64,000 nucleotides of DNA from CAVSIP01 sp963728075 (lineage in GTDB: Bacteria > Actinomycetota > Actinomycetes > JAFAQI01 > DASSKL01): positions 558,001-622,000 of the forward strand of contig CAVSIP010000001.1 of the NCBI GenBank assembly GCA_963728075.1, read 5' to 3'. A program made the position numbers and the translations under genes. How positions within the stretch are numbered: the stretch's first letter is position 1; each line of letters starts with the position of its first letter. A model generated the notes under the pieces. The model did no database searches. It saw only the letters and a program-made list of their open reading frames with translations, and had not been told where the DNA came from. Below are positions 32,283-40,481 of the stretch, one piece after another.

Positions 32283-33860
32283 CTAGGCGTACATCTCGCG
32301 GAGCTTGCGGCGGTAGAGCTTGCCGTTGTCGTGGCGGGGCAGCTCGGCGACGAAGTCGACCGTGCGCGGGCACTTGTAGTGCGCCAGCCGGTCGCGGCAC
32401 CACGCGATCAGCTCTGCCCCGAGCGCGTCGCCGGCCTCGTAGCCGTCCTTGAGCTCGACGACCGCCTTGACCTCCTCGCCCCACTCGTGGTTCGGCACGC
32501 CGATCGTGCCCGCGTCGGCCACGGCGGGGTGGGTGAGCAGGACGGCGTCGACCTCGGCCGGGTAGATGTTCACGCCGCCCGAGATGATCAGCTCGGCGAT
32601 GCGTCCGGTGAGGTAGAGGTAGCCGTCGGCGTCGAGGTAGCCGTGGTCGCCGAGGGTGAAGTACTCGCCGCGGTACGACCCGGAGGTCTTTGCCTCGTCC
32701 TTGTAGTAGCGGAAGCGGCCCTCGGCCGGTGCGTGCATGTACACGGTGCCGACGTGGTCCGCGCCGAGCTCGGTGCCCTCGTCGTCGAGGATGCGTACGA
32801 GGTCGTCGCGCAGCGGCTTGCCGACGCTGCCGGGCTTGGCCAGCCACTCCTCGGAGGTGATGAACGTGCCGCCACCCTCGGTCGCCGCGTAGTACTCGTA
32901 CACGACCGGGCCGAGCCACTCGATGATCCCGCGCTTGACCTCCACCGGGCACGGGGCGGCGCCGTGGACGACGAACCGCAGCGACGAGGTGTCGTACCGC
33001 TGCTTCACGTCGTCGGGCAGGGCGAGCAGCCGGTGGAACATCGTCGGCACCACGTGGGTGTGCGTCACCGTGTGCCGGTCGACGAGGCGCAGCGTCTCCT
33101 CCGGGTCCCAGCCGTCCATGAGCACGACCGTGACGCCGGCGTGCAACGGTCCGGACAGGGAGAACGCCAGCGGGGCCGCGTGGTACAGGGGACCGGTGCA
33201 CAGGTGCACGTCGGTCTCCGGGTTCTGCCGGGACGCCCCCGCGATGGCGGTGGTGATGTTCGGCCCGCGGCTCTGGCCCGGGACCACCGGCGGGCGGTCG
33301 ACGCCCTTCGGCCGGCCGGTCGTACCGGACGTGTAGAGCATCGTCCGGCCCAGCGTCGGGTCGTCGAGCGGGTCCGGTGACGCGGAGGCGAGCGCGCCCG
33401 TGAAGTCGCCGAAGCCGTCGATCGGTCCGCCGACCGCCAGGCGGACGCTGACGCCGGTGCACCGGTCCGCGACGTCCGCCAGCCGGTCGGCGAAGCGGAC
33501 GTCGCCGACGACGACCTTGGCCTCGCAGTCGTCGACGATGTACGCCATCTCCTCGGCCGTGAGGTGCCAGTTCACCGGCGTCACCCGCAGCCCGGAACGG
33601 GTGCCGGCGTACAGGGTCTCGGCGAACTCGGGCCGGTTGGAGCACACGAGCGCCACCGAGTCGCCCGCCTGCACCCCGTGCTCCCGCAGGTACCGGGCCA
33701 GCCGGTTGATGTTGCCGTCCAGCTCGCCGAACGTGCGGTCGCCGGTCGCGGACAGCAGCGCCGGGTGATCCGGCCGGGCCTGCGCGTGCAGCGACAGCAG
33801 CGTGCCGGTCCGGGCTGCCTCGCGGATGCGCTCGGCCTGGTCGGTCTCGGTCGTGGTCAT
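32283..33860 (-). CDS. AMP-dependent acyl-CoA synthetase (FadD-like)
   Basis: 525 residues. It activates a carboxylic acid with ATP and joins it to CoA in the cytosol. Core motifs are intact: LYTSGTTGRPKGV (P-loop), YYAATEGGG, LGDHGYLDADGYLYLTGR (adenylate-binding aspartate and hinge) and the C-terminal catalytic lysine in RHDNGKLYRRKLRE. The ATG at 33860 overlaps the carboxylesterase stop (ATGA). The substrate could be a fatty acid or the acid released by the esterase from a BVMO product. Length and motif set are normal for a medium/long-chain FadD. Confidence 0.93.
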   Translation of the reverse strand: MTTTETDQAERIREAARTGTLLSLHAQARPDHPALLSATGDRTFGELDGNINRLARYLREHGVQAGDSVALVCSNRPEFAETLYAGTRSGLRVTPVNWHLTAEEMAYIVDDCEAKVVVGDVRFADRLADVADRCTGVSVRLAVGGPIDGFGDFTGALASASPDPLDDPTLGRTMLYTSGTTGRPKGVDRPPVVPGQSRGPNITTAIAGASRQNPETDVHLCTGPLYHAAPLAFSLSGPLHAGVTVVLMDGWDPEETLRLVDRHTVTHTHVVPTMFHRLLALPDDVKQRYDTSSLRFVVHGAAPCPVEVKRGIIEWLGPVVYEYYAATEGGGTFITSEEWLAKPGSVGKPLRDDLVRILDDEGTELGADHVGTVYMHAPAEGRFRYYKDEAKTSGSYRGEYFTLGDHGYLDADGYLYLTGRIAELIISGGVNIYPAEVDAVLLTHPAVADAGTIGVPNHEWGEEVKAVVELKDGYEAGDALGAELIAWCRDRLAHYKCPRTVDFVAELPRHDNGKLYRRKLREMYA

Positions 33861-35365
33861 GCGGGGGACCCCTTCGGCAGGTGTGCGGCGACGACGGCGC
33901 GCTCCTCGTCGAAGGGCGCCGGCACCATGGCGTGGTCGGCACCGATGACGAGCGTCGGCCGGGTGCCGCGGTCGTACGGGCTCCAGGTCCCCAGGTCGTC
34001 CGTCGACGGGTCGCCGGTGTGCGCCAGTGCGAGCCAGGAGTCCATCAGCCAGCCGGACAGCCGGTCCACCTCGTGGCCGCTGCCCGTCCAGGCCTGCAGC
34101 CGGGGCAGCCCGACCGTGCCGAACACGAACGGGATCTCCAGCGCATGACAGGCACCGAGCCACCCCCGCATGGCGGGGGAGCGGTGCGTGAACAGGTACG
34201 CGTACGTGGGCTGACCGCGGTCGGCGAGGATGGCCGCCGTCTCCATCGCCGGGACGCGGAACACGCGCTCCGTCTCGGCGGCGAACCAGACGTCGTTGGG
34301 GTTCGCCGGCTCACCGGCCTCCGCACGGCTGCGACCGACGGCCTCGATGACCGTGTCGACGTCGCCCTCGAGCCGGTGTGCCAGGCGCCTGCGCAGCCCG
34401 TCGCGGTCGAGGTCCCGGGAGCGCGGGTCGGCCGGCGCCCACAGCTTCCACTCGTCCCGGTTCGTACCGATGACCGTGGTCACGCCGTCCCCGGCGCCGT
34501 CGGCGAGCAAGGCCTGCGGCGGGCGGGGGAACAAGGCCCCGTCCACCGCGGGGACGAAGTTCATGCCGGGGCTGTCGAGGTCGAGGCGCTGCTGGGCGTC
34601 GAGCAGAGCGGAGACCGGCAGCTCGCGGAGGTCGGCGACACCGCCCGCCCCGGCGAGCTTGACCAGCCGCTCGGCGACGGTGGCGGCGTCGTCGAGCGAG
34701 CTCACCGTCGGCGCACCGCTCTGCAGCACCGCCTTGGCGAACAGGTCGCGGCCGGCGCCGGAGGCGAGCAGGCAGCCGACCGACATCGACCCGGCGGACT
34801 CGCCGAAGACGGTGACGTTCGCCGGGTCGCCACCGAACGCGGCGATGTTCTGCTGCACCCACTGCAGCGCCGCCAGCTGGTCGAGCAGCCCCCAGTTGCC
34901 GGCCGCGGCACCGTCCTCGCCGCGCAGGTCGGGGTGCGCGAGGAACCCCAGCGCGCCGAGCCGGTAGTTGACCGTCACGACGACGACGTCACCGCGGGTC
35001 GCCAGCGCCGCGCCGTCGTAGAGCGGGCTGCCCCCGGAGCCCGTACGGAACGCCCCGCCGTGGATCCAGACCAGCACCGGCCGACGACCGTCCGTACCCG
35101 GGGTCCAGACGTTGAGGAAGAGGCAGTCCTCGTCCTGCACCCCACCCATCGGGACCAGGGCGAGGGCGTCCTGGGGCTGCGGGGCCGCGGCGCCGAACGC
35201 GGTCGCGTCGCGCACGTCGCTCCAGGGCTGGGCAGGCTGCGGCGGCTGCCAGCGGCGCTGCCCGGTCGGTGGGGCCGCGTACGGGATCCCGAAGAACCGG
35301 TGCAGCCGGCCCTCCGTGCTCCCACGGACCTGTCCCTGCGCGGTCTCGACGACTGGCTGCGCCAC
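33857..35365 (-). CDS. type-B carboxylesterase
   Basis: 502 residues from GTG 35365, chosen because GGAGGAGGGAG lies seven bases upstream; the open frame continues but without support. The alpha/beta-hydrolase fold carries the oxyanion loop WIHGGAFRTGSG, the nucleophile in FGESAGSMSVGC, the acid in GTNRDEWKLW and the histidine in GACHALEIPFVFG. No signal peptide is present, so it acts inside the cell. It is the first gene of an operon with an acyl-CoA ligase and a BVMO; a natural role is hydrolysing the ester made by the BVMO. Its promoter is shared with the divergent DUF35-thiolase pair. Confidence 0.93.
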   Translation of the reverse strand: MAQPVVETAQGQVRGSTEGRLHRFFGIPYAAPPTGQRRWQPPQPAQPWSDVRDATAFGAAAPQPQDALALVPMGGVQDEDCLFLNVWTPGTDGRRPVLVWIHGGAFRTGSGGSPLYDGAALATRGDVVVVTVNYRLGALGFLAHPDLRGEDGAAAGNWGLLDQLAALQWVQQNIAAFGGDPANVTVFGESAGSMSVGCLLASGAGRDLFAKAVLQSGAPTVSSLDDAATVAERLVKLAGAGGVADLRELPVSALLDAQQRLDLDSPGMNFVPAVDGALFPRPPQALLADGAGDGVTTVIGTNRDEWKLWAPADPRSRDLDRDGLRRRLAHRLEGDVDTVIEAVGRSRAEAGEPANPNDVWFAAETERVFRVPAMETAAILADRGQPTYAYLFTHRSPAMRGWLGACHALEIPFVFGTVGLPRLQAWTGSGHEVDRLSGWLMDSWLALAHTGDPSTDDLGTWSPYDRGTRPTLVIGADHAMVPAPFDEERAVVAAHLPKGSPA

Positions 35366-35396
35366 GCCGCCACTCCCTCCTCCGAGGACACATTCC

Positions 35397-35413
35397 GAAC
35401 GACGTTCTACAGT
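35397..35413. promoter_or_regulatory. divergent promoter with GAAC-N3-GTTC operator and TACAGT -10 box
   Basis: GAAC-GAC-GTTC (35397-35407) runs straight into TACAGT (35408-35413), a -10 box for the rightward DUF35 gene starting at 35472. The leftward carboxylesterase start is 32 bases away on the other side. The arrangement and 17 of 19 bases match the element at 6946-6964, so both are probably bound by the same repressor, encoded outside the window. Confidence 0.55.
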
Positions 35414-35471
35414 GCCGACGGCCTGATGCACAGGCCCCTGACACAAATCAACGTGCAAGGAGGTCGTCCAC

Positions 35472-35885
35472 GTGCCGGACAAGCCGGCGCCCGAGCCGAC
35501 GCCCGACACCCAGCGGTTCTGGGACGGGGCGAAGGCGGGCGAGCTGTGGATCCAGCGCTGCACCGCGTGCGGCGACCCGTACTTCTACCCCCGTGCGTAC
35601 TGCCCGCGGTGCGCGTCCCGGGACGTCGAGTGGTTCCGGGCGAGCGGGCGCGCGACGCTGTACTCGTACGTCATCAACCACCGCCCGGCCCCCGGCTGGG
35701 ACGAGCCGTACGTCATCGCGGTCGTCGAGCTCGAGGAGGGGCCGCGGATGATGACCAACGTGGTGGGAGTCCCGGCGGAGCCGGAGTCGCTGCCGCTGGA
35801 CATGCTCCTGCAGGTGACGTTCGAGCCGCGCGGTGACTACGCCGTGCCGCTGTTCGAGCCCGCACGTGAGGGGGCGGCCGCATGA
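35472..35885 (+). CDS. DUF35 (zinc ribbon plus OB-fold) partner of thiolase-like enzyme
   Basis: 137 residues from GTG 35472, with AAGGAGG eight bases upstream. An N-terminal helix and a rubredoxin-like zinc ribbon (CTACG ... YCPRC) lead to an OB-fold (TLYSYVINHRPAPGW, YVIAVVELEEGPRMMTNVVG). DUF35 proteins bind acyl-CoA thioester and form complexes with thiolases or with Ltp2-type aldolases in sterol side-chain degradation. The next gene overlaps by ATGA and encodes such a thiolase-like partner, so the two surely form a complex. All four zinc cysteines are present. Confidence 0.9.
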   Translation: MPDKPAPEPTPDTQRFWDGAKAGELWIQRCTACGDPYFYPRAYCPRCASRDVEWFRASGRATLYSYVINHRPAPGWDEPYVIAVVELEEGPRMMTNVVGVPAEPESLPLDMLLQVTFEPRGDYAVPLFEPAREGAAA

Positions 35886-37030
35886 GGCCCGGGTCCGTCG
35901 CGATCGTCGGGGCGGCCGAGACCGAGCGGCTCGGTCGCATCCCCGACATGTCCGCCCTCCAGCTCAACGCCGAGGCCGCGCTCAACGCGCTCGCCGACTG
36001 CGGGCTCAAGCCGTCCGACGTCGACGGCGTGGCCGCCGCGGGGGTGTCGCCGATCCAGGTCGCGCACTACCTCGGCATCACGCCGCGGTACGTCGACGCC
36101 ACCACGGTGGGCGGCTGCTCGTACATGCTGCACGTCCGCCACGCGGCCGCCGCCATCAACGCCGGCATGGCCGACGTCGTCCTCGTCACGCACGGCGAGT
36201 CCGGCCGCTCGCGGGTCGGTGCGGGGCGCTGGCGGATGGACCCGTCGTCGGTGAACGGGCAGTTCGAGGCGCCGTACGGCGTCACCGGCCCCCCGACGAT
36301 GTTCACGCTGCCGGTGCTGCGCTACATGAAGGAGACCGGGCTCACCCACGAGCAGCTGGCGATGGTCGCCGTCGTGCAGCGGCAGTGGGCGCACCGCAAC
36401 CCGCGGGCGATGATGCAGGACCTCATCACGGTCGACGACGTGTTCGCGTCACGGATGATCGCCTACCCCTTCCACCTGCTGGAGTGCTGCCTGGTGACCG
36501 ACGGGGGTGGCGCTCTGGTCGTGACGTCCGCAGAGCGGGCGCGCGACCTCGACCTGCCGAAGGGGCCGGTGTACGTCCTCGGCACCGGCGAGTCGGCCGA
36601 GACGCCGATCGTGTCGCAGATGGAGGACTTCACGACCTCGAAGGCGTTCCGGGTCTCGGGGGAGAACGCGTTCCGTGAGGCCGGGATCAACCACGACGAC
36701 GTCGACCACCTGCAGGCGTACGACGCCTTCGCGCACCTGCCGATCTACGCGCTGGAGGACCTCGGGTTCTGCAAGCGCGGTGAGGCCGGCGCGTTCATCG
36801 CCGAGGGCAACACCGCGCCCGGGGGCAACCTGCCGCTGAACACCAACGGCGGCGGGCTGTCGTACACCCACACCGGGATGTACGGGATGTTCGCCATCCA
36901 GGAGTCCGTCCGTCAGCTGCGCGGCGAGGCGGCCGCGCAGGTGGACGGCGTCGAGGTGAGCATCGCGCACGGGGTCGGCGGCATGTTCATGTCGTCCGGC
37001 ACCCTCGTGCTGTCCAACCGGCAGCCGTAA
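35882..37030 (+). CDS. thiolase-fold lipid-transfer/aldolase protein (Ltp2/SCPx-like)
   Basis: 382 residues. The thiolase fold is clear from VAIVGAAETERLGRIPD, DATTVGGCSYMLHVRHAAAAI and a C-terminal VSIAHGVGGMFMSSGTLVL. The usual thiolase cysteine motif (CASG or CSSG) is not conserved; GGCSYM stands in its place. Tyrosines in LQAYDAF and GLSYTHTGMYG lie where Ltp2-type retro-aldolases keep their catalytic tyrosines. With its coupled DUF35 subunit it resembles ChsH2DUF35-Ltp2, which cleaves a 17-hydroxy steroid side chain, or a related acyl-CoA C-C lyase or thiolase. The substrate is unknown. It is followed by a strong terminator. Confidence 0.85.
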   Translation: MRPGSVAIVGAAETERLGRIPDMSALQLNAEAALNALADCGLKPSDVDGVAAAGVSPIQVAHYLGITPRYVDATTVGGCSYMLHVRHAAAAINAGMADVVLVTHGESGRSRVGAGRWRMDPSSVNGQFEAPYGVTGPPTMFTLPVLRYMKETGLTHEQLAMVAVVQRQWAHRNPRAMMQDLITVDDVFASRMIAYPFHLLECCLVTDGGGALVVTSAERARDLDLPKGPVYVLGTGESAETPIVSQMEDFTTSKAFRVSGENAFREAGINHDDVDHLQAYDAFAHLPIYALEDLGFCKRGEAGAFIAEGNTAPGGNLPLNTNGGGLSYTHTGMYGMFAIQESVRQLRGEAAAQVDGVEVSIAHGVGGMFMSSGTLVLSNRQP

Positions 37031-37037
37031 CGGCGTA

Positions 37038-37065
37038 CGGCGGCCGGGCGCGTGCCCGGCCGCCG
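37038..37065 (+). terminator. strong hairpin terminator after the thiolase-like gene
   Basis: A perfect 12-bp GC stem (arm CGGCGGCCGGGC) with the four-base loop GCGT begins 8 bases after the stop codon. There is no T-run, which is normal for terminators in high-GC actinobacteria. Confidence 0.8.
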
Positions 37066-37114
37066 TCGTACAAATCAACTAGGGCTTCGTACGGCGTGTC
37101 GCGGGCCGATTTCC

Positions 37115-37417
37115 GCCAGTTGATCTGTCCCGTGCGACGAGACAGATCTGTGACGATGCCCGGGCACCCTGTGGTGTGGGGTTGCTGCCAGGATCGGTGC
37201 TGGTACTCGGGACTGACTCGGGATAGATCCGGCCGCTTCGGTGTGCCTTGAAGTTGACCTGTCGTTTCGAGTGCCGGCACCGACCTGGCCCACCGGTTGG
37301 CCTGATAAGAAGCCTGTCCGCGCCACGTGTGGTGCGTGACCCGTCACAGATATGCCGCTCGGTGACTCCACCCAGGCCGGTGCCGACCACGACCCCGTCC
37401 TGGAAGGAGAAGGCCGC
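37115..37417 (+). ncRNA. candidate IS110 bridge (seek) RNA region
   Basis: IS110-group elements encode a guide RNA in the non-coding left part. Here GATCTGTC (37122-37129) pairs perfectly with GACAGATC (37141-37148) around an 11-base loop. Further on, CGGTG (37239-37243) pairs with CACCG (37278-37282) enclosing a loop that contains AAGTTGAC. AGTTGAT (37118-37124) is complementary to the left junction ATCAACT, and AAGTTGAC (37251-37258) to the right junction GTCAACTT. The order (target-like match first, donor-like match second) agrees with known bridge RNAs. True RNA ends are unknown. Confidence 0.5.
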
Positions 37418-38473
37418 ATGTCTAGCGTTGCAGACGTCGTGGACGCCGTCATCGGCGGCGACACGCACGCGGAGTTCCATCAGCTGGAGATCGCGACACC
37501 GTCAGCGGCGCCGATCGCGACGGTCACGGTCAGCAACGACGAGGCCGGGTTCGCCACCGCGATCGGCTGGATCGCGGCGCACGCACCCGGCCCGCGGGTG
37601 ATCGTCGGACTGGAAGGCACCCGCTCCTACGGTGTCGCGCTCGCTCGTGCGCTGCGAGCCGCCGGGTTCACCGTCGTCGAGGTCGAACAGCCCTCCCGGC
37701 GGTCCCGCCGCGGCAAGGGCAAGTCCGACCCGATCGACGCCCACCACGCGGTACGCACGGTGCTCGCGATGAACGCCGAGGTGTTGCCGACCCCGCGCGC
37801 GGACGGTGACCGGGAAGCGCTCCGGATCCTGCTCGGTGCCCACCGCCAGATCACCACCGGCAAGGTCGCCACCGGCAACATGCTCAAGGCGCTGCTGCTC
37901 ACCGGTGACGACACCGACCGTGAGCTCGCCCGACACGCCTGGACCCTGGCCCGCATCGACCTGATCACCCGCCGCCGCGGGAACAGCGGCGAAACCCGTG
38001 AACAAACCGTCCGCCGCGCCGAAGCCCGCCGCCTCGCACTCGCCTGGCGGGACGCCCACCGTCAGCTACGTGACCTACGCCGGCAGATCACCGAACTGGT
38101 CCACAGCCTCGCCCCCGGCATGCTCACCCAGCCCGGGATCGGACCGATCAGCGCCGCCCAGCTGATCGTGACCTTCAGCCACCCCGGCCGCTGCCACACC
38201 GACGGCGCGTTCGCCATGCTCACCGGCACCGCACCACTCGACGCCACCAGCGGCAAGACCCAACAACGACACCGGCTCAACTACGGCGGCGACCGGCAAG
38301 CCAACCGCGCCCTGCACGACATCGCCGTCGCCCGCATGCGCTGCTGCGCACGAACCCAGGCCTACGTCGCCCGCCGCACCGCCGAAGGCAAAACACCCAA
38401 GGAAACCCGCCGCTGCCTCAAGCGCTACATCGCCCGCCAGCAATACCGCTACCTCACAGCCACCATGACTTGA
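37418..38473 (+). CDS. IS110-family transposase (DEDD recombinase)
   Basis: 351 residues from ATG 37418 (MSSVADVV) with GGAAGGAGAAGG upstream. The N-terminal RuvC-like DEDD domain shows D in GGDTHAEFHQ, E in VGLEGTRSYG and the D pair in KSDPIDAHHA. The C-terminal Transposase_20 domain has PGIGPISAAQLIVTFS, and further on a serine in DATSGKTQQRHRLNYGG that fits the catalytic serine region. The length is typical and the frame is intact, so it may be active. It catalyses RNA-guided, scarless insertion without host-site duplication. Confidence 0.93.
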   Translation: MSSVADVVDAVIGGDTHAEFHQLEIATPSAAPIATVTVSNDEAGFATAIGWIAAHAPGPRVIVGLEGTRSYGVALARALRAAGFTVVEVEQPSRRSRRGKGKSDPIDAHHAVRTVLAMNAEVLPTPRADGDREALRILLGAHRQITTGKVATGNMLKALLLTGDDTDRELARHAWTLARIDLITRRRGNSGETREQTVRRAEARRLALAWRDAHRQLRDLRRQITELVHSLAPGMLTQPGIGPISAAQLIVTFSHPGRCHTDGAFAMLTGTAPLDATSGKTQQRHRLNYGGDRQANRALHDIAVARMRCCARTQAYVARRTAEGKTPKETRRCLKRYIARQQYRYLTATMT

Positions 38474-38513
38474 CAACCAATAGAAGCGTCAACTTGCGCG
38501 GCGATCCGGTCGC

Positions 38514-38693
38514 CTACGCGGGGGAGGAGATCAGCCCGTACCCCAGGGCTGCGCTCACCAGGCCCAGCAGTGCGGCATCGGCGCTCAGCCCGAGGTCACC
38601 CGTCGCGCTCATGCCGAGACCGACCACGGCCACCACGATGCCCAGCTGCAGGGCGATCGCGGCCAGGCGCTGCAGGAACGGAAGGTCCGACAT
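38514..38693 (-). CDS. small two-helix membrane protein
   Basis: 59 residues from ATG 38693 (MSDLPFLQRLAAIALQLG). Two hydrophobic stretches (IALQLGIVVAVVGLGM and ALLGLVSAALGYGLI) are joined by a short acidic turn. I do not recognise a family. No good ribosome-binding site precedes the ATG, so the start is uncertain; a longer reading from 38903 overlaps the divergent release-factor gene and looks non-coding. It is the first gene to the right of the insertion sequence, which lies 20 bases beyond its stop codon. Confidence 0.55.
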   Translation of the reverse strand: MSDLPFLQRLAAIALQLGIVVAVVGLGMSATGDLGLSADAALLGLVSAALGYGLISSPA

Positions 38694-38831
38694 CGGACGA
38701 CAGGGCACGACATGCTCCTTGCTACGCAGACGCCGCTGCGGCGCAGCGGCGGTCGTACGGGTCAACACTGTTGATCGGTCGTTCGATACCCGTCCTGAAG
38801 CCGGAGCACTCCCCGGCGGTTGGATGGGTGC

Positions 38832-39473
38832 ATGCAGTCGCGACGGGTGGAGGTCGACGCTGGCCGGTCGCACCGGTGGATCGCCGGCTTCGCCGAGCGG
38901 CACGGGCCACCGGAGACCTCGGTCGACGAGCGCGGGCTGCTGCTCCGTGCCCCGGACGGATCACAGGCGCGGCTGGACGTGCCGTTCCCGCCCCTGCAGC
39001 CGGACCCGGAGGACGCCTGTCACGGCGCCTGCGCCCATGCCCTGCGTTCGCGCCGCGTGGGTGTGGTCCTGGTGCGGCGGGGTGGCTTCGCTGTCGGCGT
39101 CGTCGACGGTGGCCGTCTCGTGGCGTCGAAGGCCGGGTCGCGCCACGTCCAGGGCCGGGCCGCGGCCGGGGGGTGGTCGCAGCAGCGGTTCGCGCGCCGC
39201 CGCGAGGGTCAGGCGCGGGTGGCCTTCGGCGCGGCCGCGGACGAGGCGGCGCGGGTGGTCCTGCCCGAGGCGGCACGCCTGGACGCGGTCGTCGTCGGCG
39301 GCGACCGGGCGGCCGTCGACGCGGTGCTCGCCGACCCGCGGCTCGCCCCCCTGGCGGCGAAGGTGACCGAGCCGGCGTTGTGGGACGTGCCCGAGCCCAG
39401 GCGACGGGTGCTCGAGGAGGTGCCCCGCCGGCTGCGGGCCCTTCGGGTGACGGTCAGCGACCCGCCGGGCTAG
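38832..39473 (+). CDS. actinobacterial Vms1-like release factor (acVLRF1 family peptidyl-tRNA hydrolase)
   Basis: 213 residues from ATG 38832. The diagnostic stretch GSRHVQGRAAAGGWSQQRF (then ARRR) matches the catalytic loop of Vms1/eRF1-like proteins, in which the GGWSQQR segment replaces the GGQ motif of release factors. These proteins release nascent chains from peptidyl-tRNA on stalled or split ribosomes, part of ribosome quality control in the cytosol. The rest of the fold (VGVVLVRRGGFAVGVVDGGRLV, LDAVVVGGDRAAVDAVLAD in parts) is the eRF1 domain-2-like core. Its end overlaps the convergent hydrolase gene by 4 bases. Confidence 0.88.
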   Translation: MQSRRVEVDAGRSHRWIAGFAERHGPPETSVDERGLLLRAPDGSQARLDVPFPPLQPDPEDACHGACAHALRSRRVGVVLVRRGGFAVGVVDGGRLVASKAGSRHVQGRAAAGGWSQQRFARRREGQARVAFGAAADEAARVVLPEAARLDAVVVGGDRAAVDAVLADPRLAPLAAKVTEPALWDVPEPRRRVLEEVPRRLRALRVTVSDPPG

Positions 39474-40435
39474 AGGTCGCCGAGGAAGGCGAGCAGCCGG
39501 CTGTTGACCTCGTCGGCGCGCTCCTGCTGGGTCCAGTGGCCGCAGCCGTCGAGCATCACGGTGCCGCGCAGGTTCGGGATGAAGGCCGTCAGGTTCTCCA
39601 GCAGCCGCTGCATGCCCGGGAAACCCACGACGAGGTCCCGCGTGCCGGCGACGTAGAGGGCCGGTGGGAGGACGGGAGCACCGTGCCAGGCCGCCATCAG
39701 CTCCCAGTTGCGGTCGATGTTGCGGTACCAGTTCAGGCCGCCGGAGAAGCCGGTACGCCGGAACTCCCCGGCGTAGAACGCGATGTCGTCATCGGTCAGC
39801 CAGTCGGGCAGCTGCGCCGGCAGCTCCAGATCGTCCAGCCACCGGCCGTTCGCACCGATCAGCCCGGCGCCCGCGGCGGCACCTTCGCGGGGCCGCCCGT
39901 ACAGCAGCTTGCGGATGGTGGTCTCGACGTCGGCCTCGAACTCGGCCTCGGCGCGGCCGGGCTGCTGGAAGTAGACCTGGTAGAACCGGTCGCCGGCAGC
40001 GCTGCGCGCCGACTGCAGCTGGCTGGTCGACCCGCGTGGTACGTACGGCACGCTCAGGCCCACGACGCCGCGCACCCGGTCCGGGCGCAGCAGCGCGGTG
40101 TTCCACGCGACCGGCGCCCCCCAGTCGTGCCCGACGACGACCGCCCGCTGCTCGCCCAGGGCGTCCAGCAGCCCGATCACGTCGCCGACGAGGTGCAGCA
40201 TCGTGTACGCGTCCACCCGCTCCGGCCGGTCGGTCCCGCCGTAGCCGCGCTGGTCGGGTGCGACGGCGTGGTAGCCGGCCGCGGACAGGGCGGCGAGCTG
40301 GTGCCGCCACGAGTACCACGACTCCGGCCAGCCGTGCAGCAGCACGACCAGCGGTCCCTCGCCCTGCTCGGCGACGTGCATCTGCAGACCGTTGACCTCG
40401 AGGGTCCTGTGCTGAGGAGCGCTCACGCCGCCCAT
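39470..40435 (-). CDS. alpha/beta hydrolase, epoxide-hydrolase-like
   Basis: 321 residues from ATG 40435; GTG 40426, which has a better-spaced AGGATGGG, is equally possible. The epoxide-hydrolase pattern is complete: oxyanion loop LLHGWPESWYSW, nucleophilic aspartate in VGHDWGAPVAW, acid in AGTRDLVVGFPG and histidine in DGCGHWTQQE. A cap domain lies between about 140 and 230. It probably opens epoxides to diols in the cytosol. It diverges from an MFS transporter gene across 46 bases, so the two may be co-regulated. Confidence 0.9.
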   Translation of the reverse strand: MGGVSAPQHRTLEVNGLQMHVAEQGEGPLVVLLHGWPESWYSWRHQLAALSAAGYHAVAPDQRGYGGTDRPERVDAYTMLHLVGDVIGLLDALGEQRAVVVGHDWGAPVAWNTALLRPDRVRGVVGLSVPYVPRGSTSQLQSARSAAGDRFYQVYFQQPGRAEAEFEADVETTIRKLLYGRPREGAAAGAGLIGANGRWLDDLELPAQLPDWLTDDDIAFYAGEFRRTGFSGGLNWYRNIDRNWELMAAWHGAPVLPPALYVAGTRDLVVGFPGMQRLLENLTAFIPNLRGTVMLDGCGHWTQQERADEVNSRLLAFLGDL

Positions 40436-40481
40436 CCTGCACCGCGCGTTCGTGATAGGCCGGTGCGGGGAGGAGGGCAGG

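Larger units (their letters stand above)
37079..38493 (+). mobile_element. IS110-family insertion sequence, apparently intact
   Basis: About 1.4 kb, comprising a 340-bp non-coding left part, a full transposase gene and a 20-bp right end. Both edges carry TCAACT (37075-37080 and 38489-38494), so the ends are placed at the shared CT core. There are no terminal inverted repeats and no target duplication, as expected for IS110. A short subterminal dyad (GCTTC 37084-37088, GAAGC 38483-38487) is present. The element sits between the thiolase terminator and a small membrane-protein gene and disrupts no gene that can be seen. Exact ends need an empty-site comparison. Confidence 0.8.

Noticed and set aside
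30607..33942. A 1111-codon minus-strand frame spanning the BVMO and ligase genes
   Set aside because: It crosses two clear genes in another frame, and its arginine- and proline-rich sequence is a shadow of them.
37079..38493. Classical terminal inverted repeats or target duplications at the insertion sequence
   Set aside because: Only a 5-base subterminal dyad and the shared TCAACT core were found, which is what IS110 elements show, so the element was not called a DDE-type IS.
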